Positions 8,279 to 18,434 are shown, numbered from the stretch's first letter. The stretch: 64,000 nt of DNA from Niallia taxi (GCF_032818155.1 NZ_CP102589.1:2528001-2592000); one strand, 5' to 3'. The notes: generated by a model from the sequence alone, not told the origin. Program-made: numbers and translations.

Positions 8279-8634
8279 TGGCATGACATATGTATTTAAG
8301 TCTAATTCAAAACTAAACTATTTAACCGCTATTGGTTAATAACAGTTTGGTTTTTTTATATTCTTCCGCTTAAATACAATAAATAAAAATTTAGTTGAAT
8401 GGAATGTAGGCCACTCGACTACTAAGGGAAATAGAGGAAAGGAAGACCCTGCAGGCGAAAACGAAGTGGCTCAGCTTCCTCCCCGCGGTAAGCGAGTGAC
8501 CGCAGCGCAATGGAACGAAGTGCTTTTAAAGCCATACTCTATAAAATAACTCCATGCTCCATTGTCTCAAATTTAAATAAAATTATTATTATTCGTGTTT
8601 AAGCAGGTTATTTTTTCCCCAGCACTTATTTTCT
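8279..8634 (-). mobile_element. Dispersed intergenic element, copy 1 (reverse orientation)
   Basis: Reads on the minus strand as: GTGCTGGGG end, AACCTGCTTAAACACGAATAAT module (about 8588-8612), GC-rich core (about 8400-8535, containing CCGCGGGGAGGAAG), and a terminator hairpin (8310-8350 with a T-run to 8357) at the end nearest the upstream gene. Same plan as the copies near 10.1, 53.2 and 58.2 kb. It starts 17 nt after the stop of the 80-residue membrane protein gene and fills most of the gap 8263-8751. No coding capacity; non-autonomous. Confidence 0.75.
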
Positions 8635-8751
8635 TCATATAATAATTATAGGAATTTGCTCTCGGTGTACCGCAACCCAAGACTTAATACAAATTACCTA
8701 CAAAATATTCCTAAAGTGACAAAATAACTTTTAATCCCTTTACAACTGCCA

Positions 8752-9915
8752 TTACTCAGCGTGTCTCCGCCTTCTTTTATTCATATAAACAGCTACCACA
8801 ACAATAAGCAGGACAATCATGCCAATAGTCGTTTTTACAGCAACATTCCAGTTGTTAGGTTCATCCACAGCTGTCTTGGTTTCATTAACTGGCTGTATTT
8901 CTTGTGGGGTAATCTCCTGCAGCTGGATGGTTTGAATTGTGTCCCCTGCTTTTGACTGAACCAGCAGTTGGCCAGAAGTGGTAATAACAGGATTATGGTT
9001 ATCAATTGGTACTGTTAGAAGCTCTGTTTTTTCAGTCTGAAATTCCTTACCACCCGTACTGAACTTCTTCCCAGGCGGCATAAATTCGTTTTTAAAGCCA
9101 TTGAACCCATAATCAAACATTGCTGCTGTATCTTCATAAACGTCTTTTTTCCAGTCTCCTTTTAAAACAATTGCAATCAGCTGCAGCCCATTTTTCTCTG
9201 CAGATGTGGCAAGCGTTTGTTTAGACTGATCCACATAACCTGTTTTCCCGCCGTTTACACCATCATAAGGCAGCTCGCCTTTTAACATGAGATGGTGCGT
9301 GACAAGTGTTGTATCCCATGATAAACCCTCCCAGTTTAACTCCTTTGTTCCGAAGATAGACTGAAACTCTTTATTTTTTAACGCATACTTTGTGATAAGT
9401 GCCATATCATATGCTGTTGTAAAATGTTTCTCATCATATAGTCCACTTGGGTTTTTAAAATGTGTTCCCTCCACTTTAATTTCATTTTTTAAATATTCAT
9501 TGAAATTTTGTTCAAATTGCGCAGCACTTCCGTCCAAATATTCTGCTACTGCATCTGCCGCATCATTTCCTGAATTGATAAGCATACCATTTAACAGCTT
9601 TTCAAGTGTGACCTTCTCTCCGCTTTCCAAATAAACACTTGTGCCCTCTTCTTTTGCAGCATGCTCACTAACAGAAACCACATCATCTAGAGAACCCTTC
9701 TCGATTGCGTAAATAGCAGTTGCTATCTTCGTAAGGCTTGCAGGGTACATTTTTTGATAGCCGTTTTTTTCATAAATAATTGCGCCTGTTTTCGCATCAA
9801 GCAAAAGTGCTGATTCACTTTTTAAACCAAGCCTGTCTTCCTCTTTATCTGCTGCCTGTGCTGCTGCAGGAGCGAGCATCAACAGCAAAAAGAGAACGGC
9901 AGTAAATATCTTCAT
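8752..9915 (-). CDS. D-alanyl-D-alanine carboxypeptidase (S11 family, DacF-like)
   Basis: 387 residues. Signal peptide at 1-22 (cleavage near AQA), then the three penicillin-binding motifs SLTK (60-63), SGN (115-117) and KTG (224-226), a PBP5-type C-terminal beta domain (about 265-345) and a C-terminal membrane helix with a basic RRRRH stop-transfer end. It trims the terminal D-Ala from peptidoglycan stem peptides on the outer face of the membrane. The true hydrophobic anchor differs from the amphipathic anchor of classical PBP5. Monocistronic, convergent with the 80-residue membrane protein gene. Confidence 0.9.
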   Translation of the reverse strand: MKIFTAVLFLLLMLAPAAAQAADKEEDRLGLKSESALLLDAKTGAIIYEKNGYQKMYPASLTKIATAIYAIEKGSLDDVVSVSEHAAKEEGTSVYLESGEKVTLEKLLNGMLINSGNDAADAVAEYLDGSAAQFEQNFNEYLKNEIKVEGTHFKNPSGLYDEKHFTTAYDMALITKYALKNKEFQSIFGTKELNWEGLSWDTTLVTHHLMLKGELPYDGVNGGKTGYVDQSKQTLATSAEKNGLQLIAIVLKGDWKKDVYEDTAAMFDYGFNGFKNEFMPPGKKFSTGGKEFQTEKTELLTVPIDNHNPVITTSGQLLVQSKAGDTIQTIQLQEITPQEIQPVNETKTAVDEPNNWNVAVKTTIGMIVLLIVVVAVYMNKRRRRHAE

Positions 9916-10057
9916 TTGTTAATCACCTAATTTTCTATCTTCTTATAAACTAATGACTATTTTACCAGATTATTCCCCTGATTGCACAGCGATCATATGT
10001 TTTAATTGCTCATAATTTCTATTCTTAAATAATTTTATGTCTAAATTGTGAAAAAAA

Positions 10058-10342
10058 ATCTGAGACAAAACAAAATATATGTTTCCAAACACAAAATAAT
10101 ATATAATTTACCAACTTTTTACAATGAAGCTTGATATTATACAAAGAGTTTTGCTTTAAAATTAGTTCGTTTCAAAACGCTCCATCCACTCACCTTTCCG
10201 CATGCGAAGATGAGCCACCGCTCCATTTCACCAAGATTCTAAATGTATAAAAACCGAAATACAAAAAAACTGAACTATTAATCGATAATCGATGAATAGT
10301 TCAGTTTTAACCTTTACTCCAATACTTTTGTCCAAAACCACT
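10058..10342 (+). mobile_element. Dispersed intergenic element, copy 2
   Basis: Left module CTGAGACAAAACAAAATAT...CCAAACACAAAATAAT, a shortened core (CGCTCCATCCACTCACCTTTCCGC at about 10178), and a terminator hairpin (10266-10308: AAACTGAACTATT with AATAGTTCAGTTTT) followed on the minus strand by a T-run. Right end GTCCAAAACCACTTTAAC. It begins 12 nt past the stop codon of the MutS-like gene in the direction of transcription and so supplies that gene's terminator. The rest of 9916-10353 holds only the upstream region of the carboxypeptidase gene. Confidence 0.7.
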
Positions 10343-10353
10343 TTAACAATCTT

Positions 10354-11970
10354 CTATTTGCTTCGTTCTGCTATTTTTTTCAGCGCATCATCATATACCT
10401 TTTTTGGAAAATCAGTAATCCGTAATAGTTCAATTGCATTTCTCGTGTTAGATGCACCATCTTTTATTAAATAATCAAAATAAATTTCATCATTGCTAAT
10501 ATATTCTCTAAAATGATAATTAGTATATTTACTTGCAAGCATTTCTGTTAATTCAATATCATGTGTTGCTGCCATTACTCTCGTTTGCTTACAATCATTT
10601 AAATAATTTAAGACAGATTCAGCAGCAGCAATTCTCTCTACTGTATTGGTTCCTTTAAAAATTTCGTCGATAAACAAATATAAGAATGGTTGTTTGTCTG
10701 TATTAACTGTATCAAAAATTCTTTTCAGCGCTATAATTTCACTTAAAAAATAGCTTTGACCTTTTTCAATATCATCAGCCATTGCCATAGTGGAATATAC
10801 TGGCCCTCTTGTTAAATTTATTTGTTTACTCGTACTTGTATTTAGAGCTTGAGAGAAAACGATATTTAGAGCGATTGTTTTCATAAAAGTCGATTTACCT
10901 GAAGCATTTGAACCAGTAAGCAGACAATTTTTATGAAAGGTAAAATCATTTCCAACAGGATTTTTCAGTAGTGGGTGATAGGCTTCATGAATAATGAATG
11001 AGCCTTCACCATTAAATGTGGGTACACAATAGTATGGTAATGATTTTCTCCATATCGCGATCGAGTAGAAAAAATCTAGTTCCGCTGTCTTTTTCCAAGC
11101 AAGTTCATATAAATCTTTATTATGATGTAATAAGTGAATAATATAGTGAAAAACGAGATATTCTAGTAAAAATATTGCTTTAAATACTGTCATTATATGG
11201 AGGATTATATTGGTTCCAGTCGTATCATCTTTTAACAGTAACACACTAATAAACGGAGCTTTTTTTAAATTGCTAGTTTTCTTTAAGAAGTCTGTGTCCT
11301 TATTTAGCCTTGCTAGTTTTCTTGAAGTGAGAATGATATGTATGCAATAAAATAAGCTTTCAAACTCTGCCTCGTTTTTTGTACGATTCATGTAAAACAA
11401 AAAGGAATTTACTAATGCGCTAGTGAAAAATAAGCTTAAACCAGCATGAAGGGATACTCCAATCAAACCGAGGCCCACTAAAGGAAGTATACTAAGTACA
11501 AAAAATAGTTTATTTATTTTAACATCAGGATTTTCAAACATATGCTTAGAGGAATTAGTATATGGCGCTTTGCCTAATGCTGCTAAAATTAACGATAACT
11601 TAACCCTATATTGACTGTCATTGCTTATTTTTTCGATTATCTTTTCGTCCATTACATGCTGTTTGTGAGCTGCTTTCAATCTGAAATAGAGCATCTCTTC
11701 TCCAATTGATGTAAAGGCATAGTTGATAGTATTAAATATTTTCGTCATGTTTAAGTCATTCCAGGTTATATCATCAATACCTGCATCATCATTGCTTTCT
11801 TTTACATTTTCATAGAAAAATTTAAACGTTTCATGGTAATTTTCACTAGGATTTAATTTTTTATTATTATCCCATAAAGTAAAAATTTGTTTTCTACGGT
11901 TATGAGAAAAATACATATTAATGAGAACAGTAATTGCAGTAATAATGATTATTATGACAAGGTAAATCAT
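10354..11970 (-). CDS. Membrane-anchored MutS-like ATPase
   Basis: 538 residues. An N-terminal hydrophobic helix (1-21) and a helical hairpin of two membrane segments (about 155-193) precede a MutS domain V-type ATPase: Walker A GSNASGKS (353-360) and Walker B FIDEIFKGTN (433-442), with the MutS N-loop-like region near TMAMADDIEKGQSYF and a THD(I/V)ELT motif near 466. Mismatch-recognition domain I and the clamp are absent, so it is not a mismatch repair MutS or MutS2 (no Smr domain). Family members occur in Firmicutes and Bacteroidetes with unknown function. RBS AGGAG before the ATG. Confidence 0.85.
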   Translation of the reverse strand: MIYLVIIIIITAITVLINMYFSHNRRKQIFTLWDNNKKLNPSENYHETFKFFYENVKESNDDAGIDDITWNDLNMTKIFNTINYAFTSIGEEMLYFRLKAAHKQHVMDEKIIEKISNDSQYRVKLSLILAALGKAPYTNSSKHMFENPDVKINKLFFVLSILPLVGLGLIGVSLHAGLSLFFTSALVNSFLFYMNRTKNEAEFESLFYCIHIILTSRKLARLNKDTDFLKKTSNLKKAPFISVLLLKDDTTGTNIILHIMTVFKAIFLLEYLVFHYIIHLLHHNKDLYELAWKKTAELDFFYSIAIWRKSLPYYCVPTFNGEGSFIIHEAYHPLLKNPVGNDFTFHKNCLLTGSNASGKSTFMKTIALNIVFSQALNTSTSKQINLTRGPVYSTMAMADDIEKGQSYFLSEIIALKRIFDTVNTDKQPFLYLFIDEIFKGTNTVERIAAAESVLNYLNDCKQTRVMAATHDIELTEMLASKYTNYHFREYISNDEIYFDYLIKDGASNTRNAIELLRITDFPKKVYDDALKKIAERSK

Positions 11971-12059
11971 GCTTTTCTCCTATCTCTATTATTTGTTTAC
12001 TAAAATATCATATCTTAAAATACATTTTATTTCCATTTAAGTTATATTTTGAAAATGAA

Positions 12060-12091
12060 AAAAGGAACTGAATCGACATTCAGTTCCTTTT
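12060..12091 (-). terminator. Terminator overlapping the 3' end of mprF
   Basis: AAAAGGAACTGAAT (12060-12073) pairs with ATTCAGTTCCTTTT (12078-12091), loop CGAC. The stop codon of mprF (12080-12082) and its last codons form one arm. The minus strand continues into a T-rich stretch. Confidence 0.85.
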
Positions 12092-14614
12092 GCTTTTTGC
12101 AACAAGCATTGTAACTTGTGCTGATGTGAATGGAAGGGAAGATTTTCTTCTGTATCCTAAATACTTAGGCTCCCATGTGTCACAATACTTGTTTTTAAAA
12201 TTCTTTAAGCCTTGAAAATGATAAAATACATGTCCATGCTTGAAAATCTGATCTGCAATCTTTTCACTCATAAATGAAAAGCGAGATAGACTAAGATTGG
12301 ATAAAGGAGCCATCCCTAAATTACAGCTGACAACTCCAGCTTCCTTCAAATATTCAAATGTGTGTAAATATAGGTAATCCATGGATCCAGAAGGTGAACC
12401 TGGCAAGCTTCTCATTAAATCAATGGACAACATTTCTCTCAACTGATAGGAAGGCATAAGTGACAGGAAGGAAATAATCTTTCCATTCGGATCCTTGACA
12501 AATACAAGCCTGGAAGTATTTAAATAATCCTTATCAAAAAACCCTAACGAAAAGCCTTTTTCCTTTCTGCCTCCAAGCCATCTGTAGCTGATGTTTTCCA
12601 GCTCGTTTAAAAGCTGTGGGTCGTGTTTCGGATAAGATACTTCAACGGTATAGCCTTCTTTATCAAATTTATTTTTTAATGCTCGATAATTTTTCATTTT
12701 TTTGCCTGACAATGAAAATTCAGCTAGTTCCACATGTCCTTCTTCTCCAAGCTTGAAAAAGTCATAGCCATTAGCATGGAGAATCGGCAGCATATTCCGG
12801 CTTGTCTGATAAAAGACTGGTGTATAACCGTAAATATCAGCACTTTCATAAAGCTCCTCAACAGCCTTTACAAAGCTTTTTTCTTCCCCGACAGGGTCTC
12901 CTAAAACAACGAGCTTATCTGCATATGTCTCGTAAATAAATAAAACATCTTTATCTTTATTCCAAAAGATATACTTATCATGCAGAAAGATTAGATGAGC
13001 TAATGTTGTCCCATTATACTTTTCCAGATGGGAAATTATTTCTGCCTCTGCCTCTTTCGAAGACAATTTCTGTAAGCTCTTTGGTTTCTTGATCCAATAA
13101 CCAATGAGAATGATAAATAAGGCGATAAAAAGTGCAACACAAGCACTTAAGAAAAGACTTTTTGCATCGTCTATAACATATGGCCGCATAAACTGCGGCA
13201 CACTTGCGATACTAGTTGGCATATTTAAATAACCAAGTAGCAGGTATCCAAAAGTAAAAAAGGAAATAACGACAATATCAAAAATAATTTTCCCCCATGT
13301 AAGCACAAAGCTCTCTCGATAGAATTTTCCTCGTGACAGCAAAAGTAAAATTAAAACAACTATAATAATAATTGCTTCCTCATAATCCAAGCCTTTTAGA
13401 AACGTGGTGACAGCCGCAATTGCCAAAACGAATAAAGTAAGATGGTATGTCCGTTTCTCCCTGTATTCAATACCTCTCGCTAGTCCAAGCAGCACAAGAC
13501 CTGTCCCAACAGAAATGTGGTGGGAGAAATTCATGACAGGCAGGCTTATAATTCGTTCTGTAAATTGAAGCCTTTCTAATATCCCTGGAACCGCCCCTGA
13601 AATTAACAGAAGAATTCCGGAAAGAAACACTAGAATAGTTAAAAAGAAATGACTTACATTCTGTACAGCCACCCTTGGAATATTGCTCCAATATCTATTC
13701 CATTTCTTCCATAAATCTTGAATTAGCAAAATTAAACCCGTAAAGAACGGAATAAAGTAATAGCCTATTCTGTATAAAAGAAGGACAACAAGAAGTTTTT
13801 CTGTGGATACTCCTAAGTATTCAAATCCCCATAAAAATACTAAATCAAATGCACCTATTCCCCCTGGAATCATACTTACTATTCCTGCTCCAACTGCAAT
13901 AAGGAAAATCTTTAGGAAATCCCATCCTGACACAGGAAGGTCCACTAGGCACGCAAGCCAATATAAATAAAAATAGATAAAACTCCATTCTAAAATAGAC
14001 GAAACTAGTAAGGATAACCCTAATTTACGAGATTTGATAATCTTATGTAAATTGGTTTTTTTTATTTTATAACTGATAATAAGAATCGGAAGTATGGCTG
14101 ACACCACTAATGTTGTGACCATAAGCCAATGATGATTTTGAATCAACGGCATTTTCCAGCTGTCGTACAAAATAACCCAAGTAAGGAAGCTCACACCTGT
14201 CAAATAGAACATGGTGATAAAAGCGACGCCTTTTAACAGCTTTTTGTTATCCGGTTCATATTCCTTATAAAAATAGGATCTTAAAGCAATTCCAATTAAT
14301 CCTCCGAACCCAAGCAGGTTTGAAAAGGAATTGCTAATAAGCGAATACTTTGTAAGACGTGTCATCGGTATTTCTAGGCTTAAGTATTTACTTAAGTAAT
14401 AATCGTACATAAACATTGGAGATAGTGCTACAAAACCCAAAATAATAATGAGTGCAAGAGTTCCATAACTCAATTTTTCCATATATTTCAGCAATAGTCC
14501 GAAATCAATTGTAACGAACATATCTCGGAATTCCATGGATACAAGCAAAAGCAAAGTTACCGGGAAAAGTATTTTCAGCAGCAGCATTATCCGGTCTTTT
14601 GTAATAAATGACAT
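12080..14614 (-). CDS. mprF: Bifunctional lysylphosphatidylglycerol flippase/synthetase MprF
   Basis: 844 residues. The N-terminal two thirds hold about 14 hydrophobic segments: first the flippase part (lysyl-PG flippase family fold, with the MIPGGIGAFD motif near 248-257), then a connecting set of helices; the last about 320 residues form the soluble GNAT-like aminoacyl-transferase domain (DUF2156-type, LVVLGDPVGEE near 569 and SFLSLMPSY). It moves lysine from Lys-tRNA to phosphatidylglycerol and flips the product outward, lowering surface negative charge and giving resistance to cationic peptides and daptomycin. GAGGTG RBS before ATG 14614. Monocistronic. Confidence 0.95.
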   Translation of the reverse strand: MSFITKDRIMLLLKILFPVTLLLLVSMEFRDMFVTIDFGLLLKYMEKLSYGTLALIIILGFVALSPMFMYDYYLSKYLSLEIPMTRLTKYSLISNSFSNLLGFGGLIGIALRSYFYKEYEPDNKKLLKGVAFITMFYLTGVSFLTWVILYDSWKMPLIQNHHWLMVTTLVVSAILPILIISYKIKKTNLHKIIKSRKLGLSLLVSSILEWSFIYFYLYWLACLVDLPVSGWDFLKIFLIAVGAGIVSMIPGGIGAFDLVFLWGFEYLGVSTEKLLVVLLLYRIGYYFIPFFTGLILLIQDLWKKWNRYWSNIPRVAVQNVSHFFLTILVFLSGILLLISGAVPGILERLQFTERIISLPVMNFSHHISVGTGLVLLGLARGIEYREKRTYHLTLFVLAIAAVTTFLKGLDYEEAIIIIVVLILLLLSRGKFYRESFVLTWGKIIFDIVVISFFTFGYLLLGYLNMPTSIASVPQFMRPYVIDDAKSLFLSACVALFIALFIILIGYWIKKPKSLQKLSSKEAEAEIISHLEKYNGTTLAHLIFLHDKYIFWNKDKDVLFIYETYADKLVVLGDPVGEEKSFVKAVEELYESADIYGYTPVFYQTSRNMLPILHANGYDFFKLGEEGHVELAEFSLSGKKMKNYRALKNKFDKEGYTVEVSYPKHDPQLLNELENISYRWLGGRKEKGFSLGFFDKDYLNTSRLVFVKDPNGKIISFLSLMPSYQLREMLSIDLMRSLPGSPSGSMDYLYLHTFEYLKEAGVVSCNLGMAPLSNLSLSRFSFMSEKIADQIFKHGHVFYHFQGLKNFKNKYCDTWEPKYLGYRRKSSLPFTSAQVTMLVAKSKRN

Positions 14615-15047
14615 TAAAACACCTCAAGAAGATTTTTTCCGTTTCGTAAAACATAATAAAGCAAACCCGCAGTATCTACCATTTTCATTTAAACACTCTA
14701 AATAGAAGCTTAGTAATGAATGATAAAATGGAGTAAAAAAATATATACTCTCTTATCATATCTTAAAATTCACAAAGCGGAAAATAAAAATTAACTTTTT
14801 TACATGCTTTTACCATTATTAAATTTATTATGCTCTTTTGACAAAAAACTAATCGGTTGTTTTTTATAAATACAGACTAGATTTTTTTATAAAACTATTA
14901 TATAACAGTTAAACAAATAACCACTTGTTATACACTTCTCCTTTTGCCATTCATTACTAATATTTCATTCCTCTCCCCCCTTTCAACACCTGATATAAAA
15001 GGAGTTCACACTTTATTCACAGAATTGCCTTAACTTATACATAATTA
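14615..15047. other. Intergenic region between mprF and pflB
   Basis: Upstream regions of two divergent genes. Very AT-rich. No reading frame with a usable RBS and no repeat copy seen. The regulatory site of pflB lies at its right end. Confidence 0.5.
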
Positions 15048-15063
15048 TGTGAAATAAATCACA
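15048..15063 (+). promoter_or_regulatory. TGTGA-N6-TCACA operator in front of pflB (Fnr- or Rex-type)
   Basis: A perfect palindrome TGTGAAATAAATCACA, extended by one base on each side (A...T). TGTGA-N6-TCACA is the Bacillus Fnr consensus; the same bases also resemble the Rex site (TTGTGAA-N4-TTCACAA). A TATATT hexamer at 15075-15080 is a possible -10 box, which would place the palindrome centre near -31, better for a repressor than for an activator; the true start site is not known. pflB is an anaerobic fermentation gene, so either regulator makes sense. Confidence 0.75.
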
Positions 15064-15133
15064 TTAAAATCTGTTATATTGTTTTTAGGAACATCTTTTC
15101 TTTCTGTTATATAAAAAAACGAGGTGAATTGTC

Positions 15134-17374
15134 ATGGAAAAGCTCGAAACAAATTATTGGAATGGATTTAAAGGCGGCACATGGGAAAAGGAAGTAAATG
15201 TTCGCGACTTCATTTTAAAGAACTTCAAACCATTTTATGGAAGCGCTGATTTTTTAAGTGGACCTACTGTAGAAACAACGCAGCTATGGGAACAAGTTCT
15301 TGAGCTTTCGAAAAAAGAACGGGAAAGGGGCGGTGTGTATGACCTTGACACAGATATCCCTTCCACAATTACTTCACATGGACCTGGCTATCTTGACAAA
15401 ACAAAGGAAAAAATCGTCGGCGTCCAAACAGATGAACCTTTCAAAAGGTCCTTTCAGCCTAATGGTGGTATCAGAATGGCTGTACAGGCATGCGAATCAT
15501 ATGGCTATAAAGCAGATGAGCATCTTGAGGAATTCTTTACGAAGCATCGCAAAACTCACAATGCTGGTGTATTTGATGCTTATACAGACGAAATGCGGCT
15601 TGCAAGGAAAGCGGCAATCATTACTGGGCTTCCAGATGCATACGGTCGAGGCCGGATTATTGGAGACTATCGCAGGGTAGCGCTTTATGGTATAGACTTT
15701 TTGATTGGAGAAAAGCAAAAGGATAAAAGAGCAACCAGCTCCATTATGTCAGAAGAAACAATGCGTCTGAGAGAAGAATTGTCTGAGCAGATCCGTGCTT
15801 TACAGGAGCTGAAGGAGCTTGGTGCAAGCTATGGATTTAACCTATCAAAACCTGCTGCAAATACTCAAGAAGCATTTCAGTGGCTTTACTTGGCATATCT
15901 TGCTGCAATTAAAGAACAAAATGGCGCGGCAATGAGTCTTGGCCGAGTGTCCACCTTCTTAGATATTTATATTGAAAGAGATTTAGAGCTCGGTTTGCTT
16001 ACAGAGCAGCAGGTTCAGGAAATTGTTGATCACTTCATCATGAAGCTGAGACTTGTGAAATTTGCTCGTACACCTGACTATAATGAACTGTTCAGCGGCG
16101 ATCCGACATGGGTGACAGAATCCATCGGCGGTATGGCGAATGACGGCAGACCATTGGTGACAAAAAACTCATTCCGTTTTCTGCATACACTCGACAATCT
16201 AGGACCAGCTCCCGAACCGAACTTGACAGTGCTTTGGTCCACACAGCTTCCGGAAAACTTCAAAAAGTTCTGTGCCCAAATGTCTATTCAAACAAGTTCC
16301 ATTCAATATGAAAATGATGACATTATGAAGCCGCATTGGGGCGATGATTACGGAATTGCTTGCTGTGTTTCCGCAATGGAAATAGGAAAGCAAATGCAGT
16401 TCTTCGGAGCACGCGCTAATCTTGCAAAATGTCTGCTTTATGCAATCAATGGCGGCAAGGATGAAAAATTAAAAGAGCAAGTCGGTCCGGCTTACGCACC
16501 TGTTACTTCTGAGTATTTAGATTACAGTGAAGTGATGGAAAAGTTTGATTTAATGATGGAATGGCTGGCAGGTCTCTATATCAATACATTAAACGTTATC
16601 CATTATATGCATGATAAGTACAGCTATGAAAGAATTGAAATGGCTTTGCATGATTCCGAAATACTGCGAACAATGGCAACTGGAATCGCTGGTTTAAGCG
16701 TTGTTGCTGACTCCTTGAGTGCAATTAAATATGCAAAAGTTAAAGTAATCAGAGATGAGTTTGGAATTGCTACTGACTTTGAAATAGATGGTGAATTCCC
16801 TAAATACGGAAATAATGATGATAGAGTAGACAGTATTGCCGTTTCCCTTGTGGAGAGCTTCATGAAAAAGCTGCGTAAGCATGCCACATATCGTAATTCC
16901 ATGCATACAATGTCTATTCTTACAATCACTTCCAATGTAGTATACGGTAAAAAGACTGGAAATACACCTGATGGACGCCGTGCAGGAGAACCGTTTGCCC
17001 CTGGAGCAAACCCAATGCATGGACGGGACACAAAAGGAACGCTTGCATCACTTTCATCTGTAGCGAAGCTTCCATATGATTCTTCATTGGATGGTATATC
17101 CAATACCTTCTCTATTGTTCCTAAGGCACTTGGCAAGGAAGAGGAAGATCGGTCAGCTAATCTTGTCTCCATACTAGATGGATATGGCATAAAAGCTGGT
17201 CACCACTTAAATGTTAATGTATTTAATAGAGAAACACTTCTTGATGCGATGGAGCATCCTGAGCTGTATCCACAATTGACAATCAGAGTTTCAGGCTATG
17301 CTGTTAACTTTATCAAGCTTACCCGTGAACAGCAGCTAGATGTTATCAATCGGACTTTCCATGAATCTATGTAA
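15134..17374 (+). CDS. pflB: Formate C-acetyltransferase (pyruvate formate-lyase)
   Basis: 746 residues, close to the usual 740-760. It converts pyruvate and CoA to acetyl-CoA and formate under anoxia by a glycyl-radical mechanism. The adjacent active-site cysteines are C410-C411 ([13 protein letters not shown]) and the radical glycine is G721 in RVSGYAV near the C-terminus. Start ATG follows GAGGTG. The gene has a TGTGA-N6-TCACA operator about 75 nt upstream and is followed, after a hairpin, by its activase gene. Cytoplasmic. Confidence 0.98.
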   Translation: MEKLETNYWNGFKGGTWEKEVNVRDFILKNFKPFYGSADFLSGPTVETTQLWEQVLELSKKERERGGVYDLDTDIPSTITSHGPGYLDKTKEKIVGVQTDEPFKRSFQPNGGIRMAVQACESYGYKADEHLEEFFTKHRKTHNAGVFDAYTDEMRLARKAAIITGLPDAYGRGRIIGDYRRVALYGIDFLIGEKQKDKRATSSIMSEETMRLREELSEQIRALQELKELGASYGFNLSKPAANTQEAFQWLYLAYLAAIKEQNGAAMSLGRVSTFLDIYIERDLELGLLTEQQVQEIVDHFIMKLRLVKFARTPDYNELFSGDPTWVTESIGGMANDGRPLVTKNSFRFLHTLDNLGPAPEPNLTVLWSTQLPENFKKFCAQMSIQTSSIQYENDDIMKPHWGDDYGIACCVSAMEIGKQMQFFGARANLAKCLLYAINGGKDEKLKEQVGPAYAPVTSEYLDYSEVMEKFDLMMEWLAGLYINTLNVIHYMHDKYSYERIEMALHDSEILRTMATGIAGLSVVADSLSAIKYAKVKVIRDEFGIATDFEIDGEFPKYGNNDDRVDSIAVSLVESFMKKLRKHATYRNSMHTMSILTITSNVVYGKKTGNTPDGRRAGEPFAPGANPMHGRDTKGTLASLSSVAKLPYDSSLDGISNTFSIVPKALGKEEEDRSANLVSILDGYGIKAGHHLNVNVFNRETLLDAMEHPELYPQLTIRVSGYAVNFIKLTREQQLDVINRTFHESM

Positions 17375-17419
17375 TATAACAAGCGTACTGCTTTTTTTGC
17401 AAGGTTAACTAATAAACAT

Positions 17420-17441
17420 GGAGAGCAGGTCGCTGCTCTCC
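17420..17441 (+). other. Hairpin between pflB and pflA
   Basis: GGAGAGCAG and CTGCTCTCC form a perfect 9-bp GC-rich stem with a 4-nt loop. No T-run follows, so it is more likely an RNA-processing or 3'-protecting element that lets pflB message accumulate over pflA than a full terminator. Confidence 0.6.
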
Positions 17442-17494
17442 CCTCTACCTTATATGTATTGTGATTTCAACTGTTATACAGGAGGTGTATAAAC

Positions 17495-18229
17495 ATGAAG
17501 GGAAGAATTCATTCCATTGAAACATTTGGTACTGTCGATGGACCTGGGATTCGATATGTTGTTTTTACACAAGGCTGTCTGCTTCGCTGTCAATTTTGCC
17601 ATAATGCGGACACTTGGGGACTGCATGGTGGAAAAGAAATGGAAGTGCAAGAAATAATAGAGGACTTAACTGCATACCTCCCTTTTATTAATGCTTCAGG
17701 AGGAGGAATAACAGTCAGTGGCGGTGAACCGCTTCTGCAGCTGCCATTTCTTTTAGAACTGTTTAAAGCATGTAAACAAATTGGGATTCATACGACTATT
17801 GATACATCTGGCGGCTGCTATTCAACTGCATCCCATTTTCAAGAACAGCTATTAGAGCTGCTTTCCTACACAGATTTAATTTTATTAGATTTAAAACATA
17901 TCAACCGTAAAAAACATATAAATTTAACAGGTATGGGTAATGATCATATTCTAGCTTTCGCAACCTTTTTATCAGAAAAACAGGTGCCTGTTTGGATTCG
18001 CCATGTTCTTGTACCGACAATTAATGATAATGTAGATGATTTGCGAAATCTTGGTGAGTTCATTTCTACCTTGTCAAATGTAGAAAAAGTGGAGATTCTG
18101 CCGTACCATAAACTTGGTGTCTATAAATGGGAGGCATTAGGATTGGATTATCCATTAGTAGGGATTGATCCGCCAAGTGAAGAATCTGTAAATTATGCTT
18201 ATAGTATGCTTGTAAATACTAGCAATTGA
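17495..18229 (+). CDS. pflA: Pyruvate formate-lyase-activating enzyme
   Basis: 244 residues. Radical SAM enzyme that abstracts hydrogen from the PflB glycine. The CX3CX2C cluster ligands are C28, C32 and C35 (QGCLLRCQFC); the N-terminal GRIHSIETFGTVDGPGIR and the GGGITVSGGEPLLQ stretch are typical of PflA. Start ATG follows GGAGGTG. It is 120 nt downstream of pflB on the same strand and most likely co-transcribed. Confidence 0.97.
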   Translation: MKGRIHSIETFGTVDGPGIRYVVFTQGCLLRCQFCHNADTWGLHGGKEMEVQEIIEDLTAYLPFINASGGGITVSGGEPLLQLPFLLELFKACKQIGIHTTIDTSGGCYSTASHFQEQLLELLSYTDLILLDLKHINRKKHINLTGMGNDHILAFATFLSEKQVPVWIRHVLVPTINDNVDDLRNLGEFISTLSNVEKVEILPYHKLGVYKWEALGLDYPLVGIDPPSEESVNYAYSMLVNTSN

Positions 18230-18249
18230 AATGAATATCCCTTAACCAC

Positions 18250-18290
18250 AAAAGAAAGCCCCAGGTATCCGCCTGAGGCCTTCTTTCTCT
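18250..18290. terminator. Terminator between pflA and the His-rich miniprotein gene
   Basis: AAGAAAGCCCCAGG pairs imperfectly with CCTGAGGCCTTCTT. T-rich on both sides, so it can serve both convergent genes. Confidence 0.75.
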
Positions 18291-18311
18291 TATAACTGCT
18301 CATGAGAAACC

Positions 18312-18434
18312 TTAGTCTTTGTCTTTGTCTTTGTCATGATGATGATGATGCTTATTTCCTACGCTGACATTGTACTTAAAGTTGATTGGAAAATTCAGCA
18401 CCATAACGTTTAGTTTAACACCAAAAATTGTCAT
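18312..18434 (-). CDS. Miniprotein with natural His5-(DK)n tail (40 aa)
   Basis: Starts MTIFGVKLNVMVLNFPINF and ends with five His followed by alternating Asp and Lys. RBS GGGAGGG lies 7 nt before the ATG at 18434 and a terminator follows the stop, so it has its own complete expression signals. The head resembles a short beta hairpin; the tail should bind divalent metal. No family recognised. Possibly a spore-associated or metal-buffering peptide (inference). Confidence 0.65.
   Translation of the reverse strand: MTIFGVKLNVMVLNFPINFKYNVSVGNKHHHHHDKDKDKD

Noticed and set aside
15300..15680. Long alternative frames inside pflB, odhA, odhB, metI and others
   Set aside because: They lie wholly within strong genes on other frames, lack an RBS and have no recognisable protein content.
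17420..17441. Rho-independent terminator separating pflB and pflA
   Set aside because: The stem is good, but no T-run follows; treated as a processing or stabilising hairpin.
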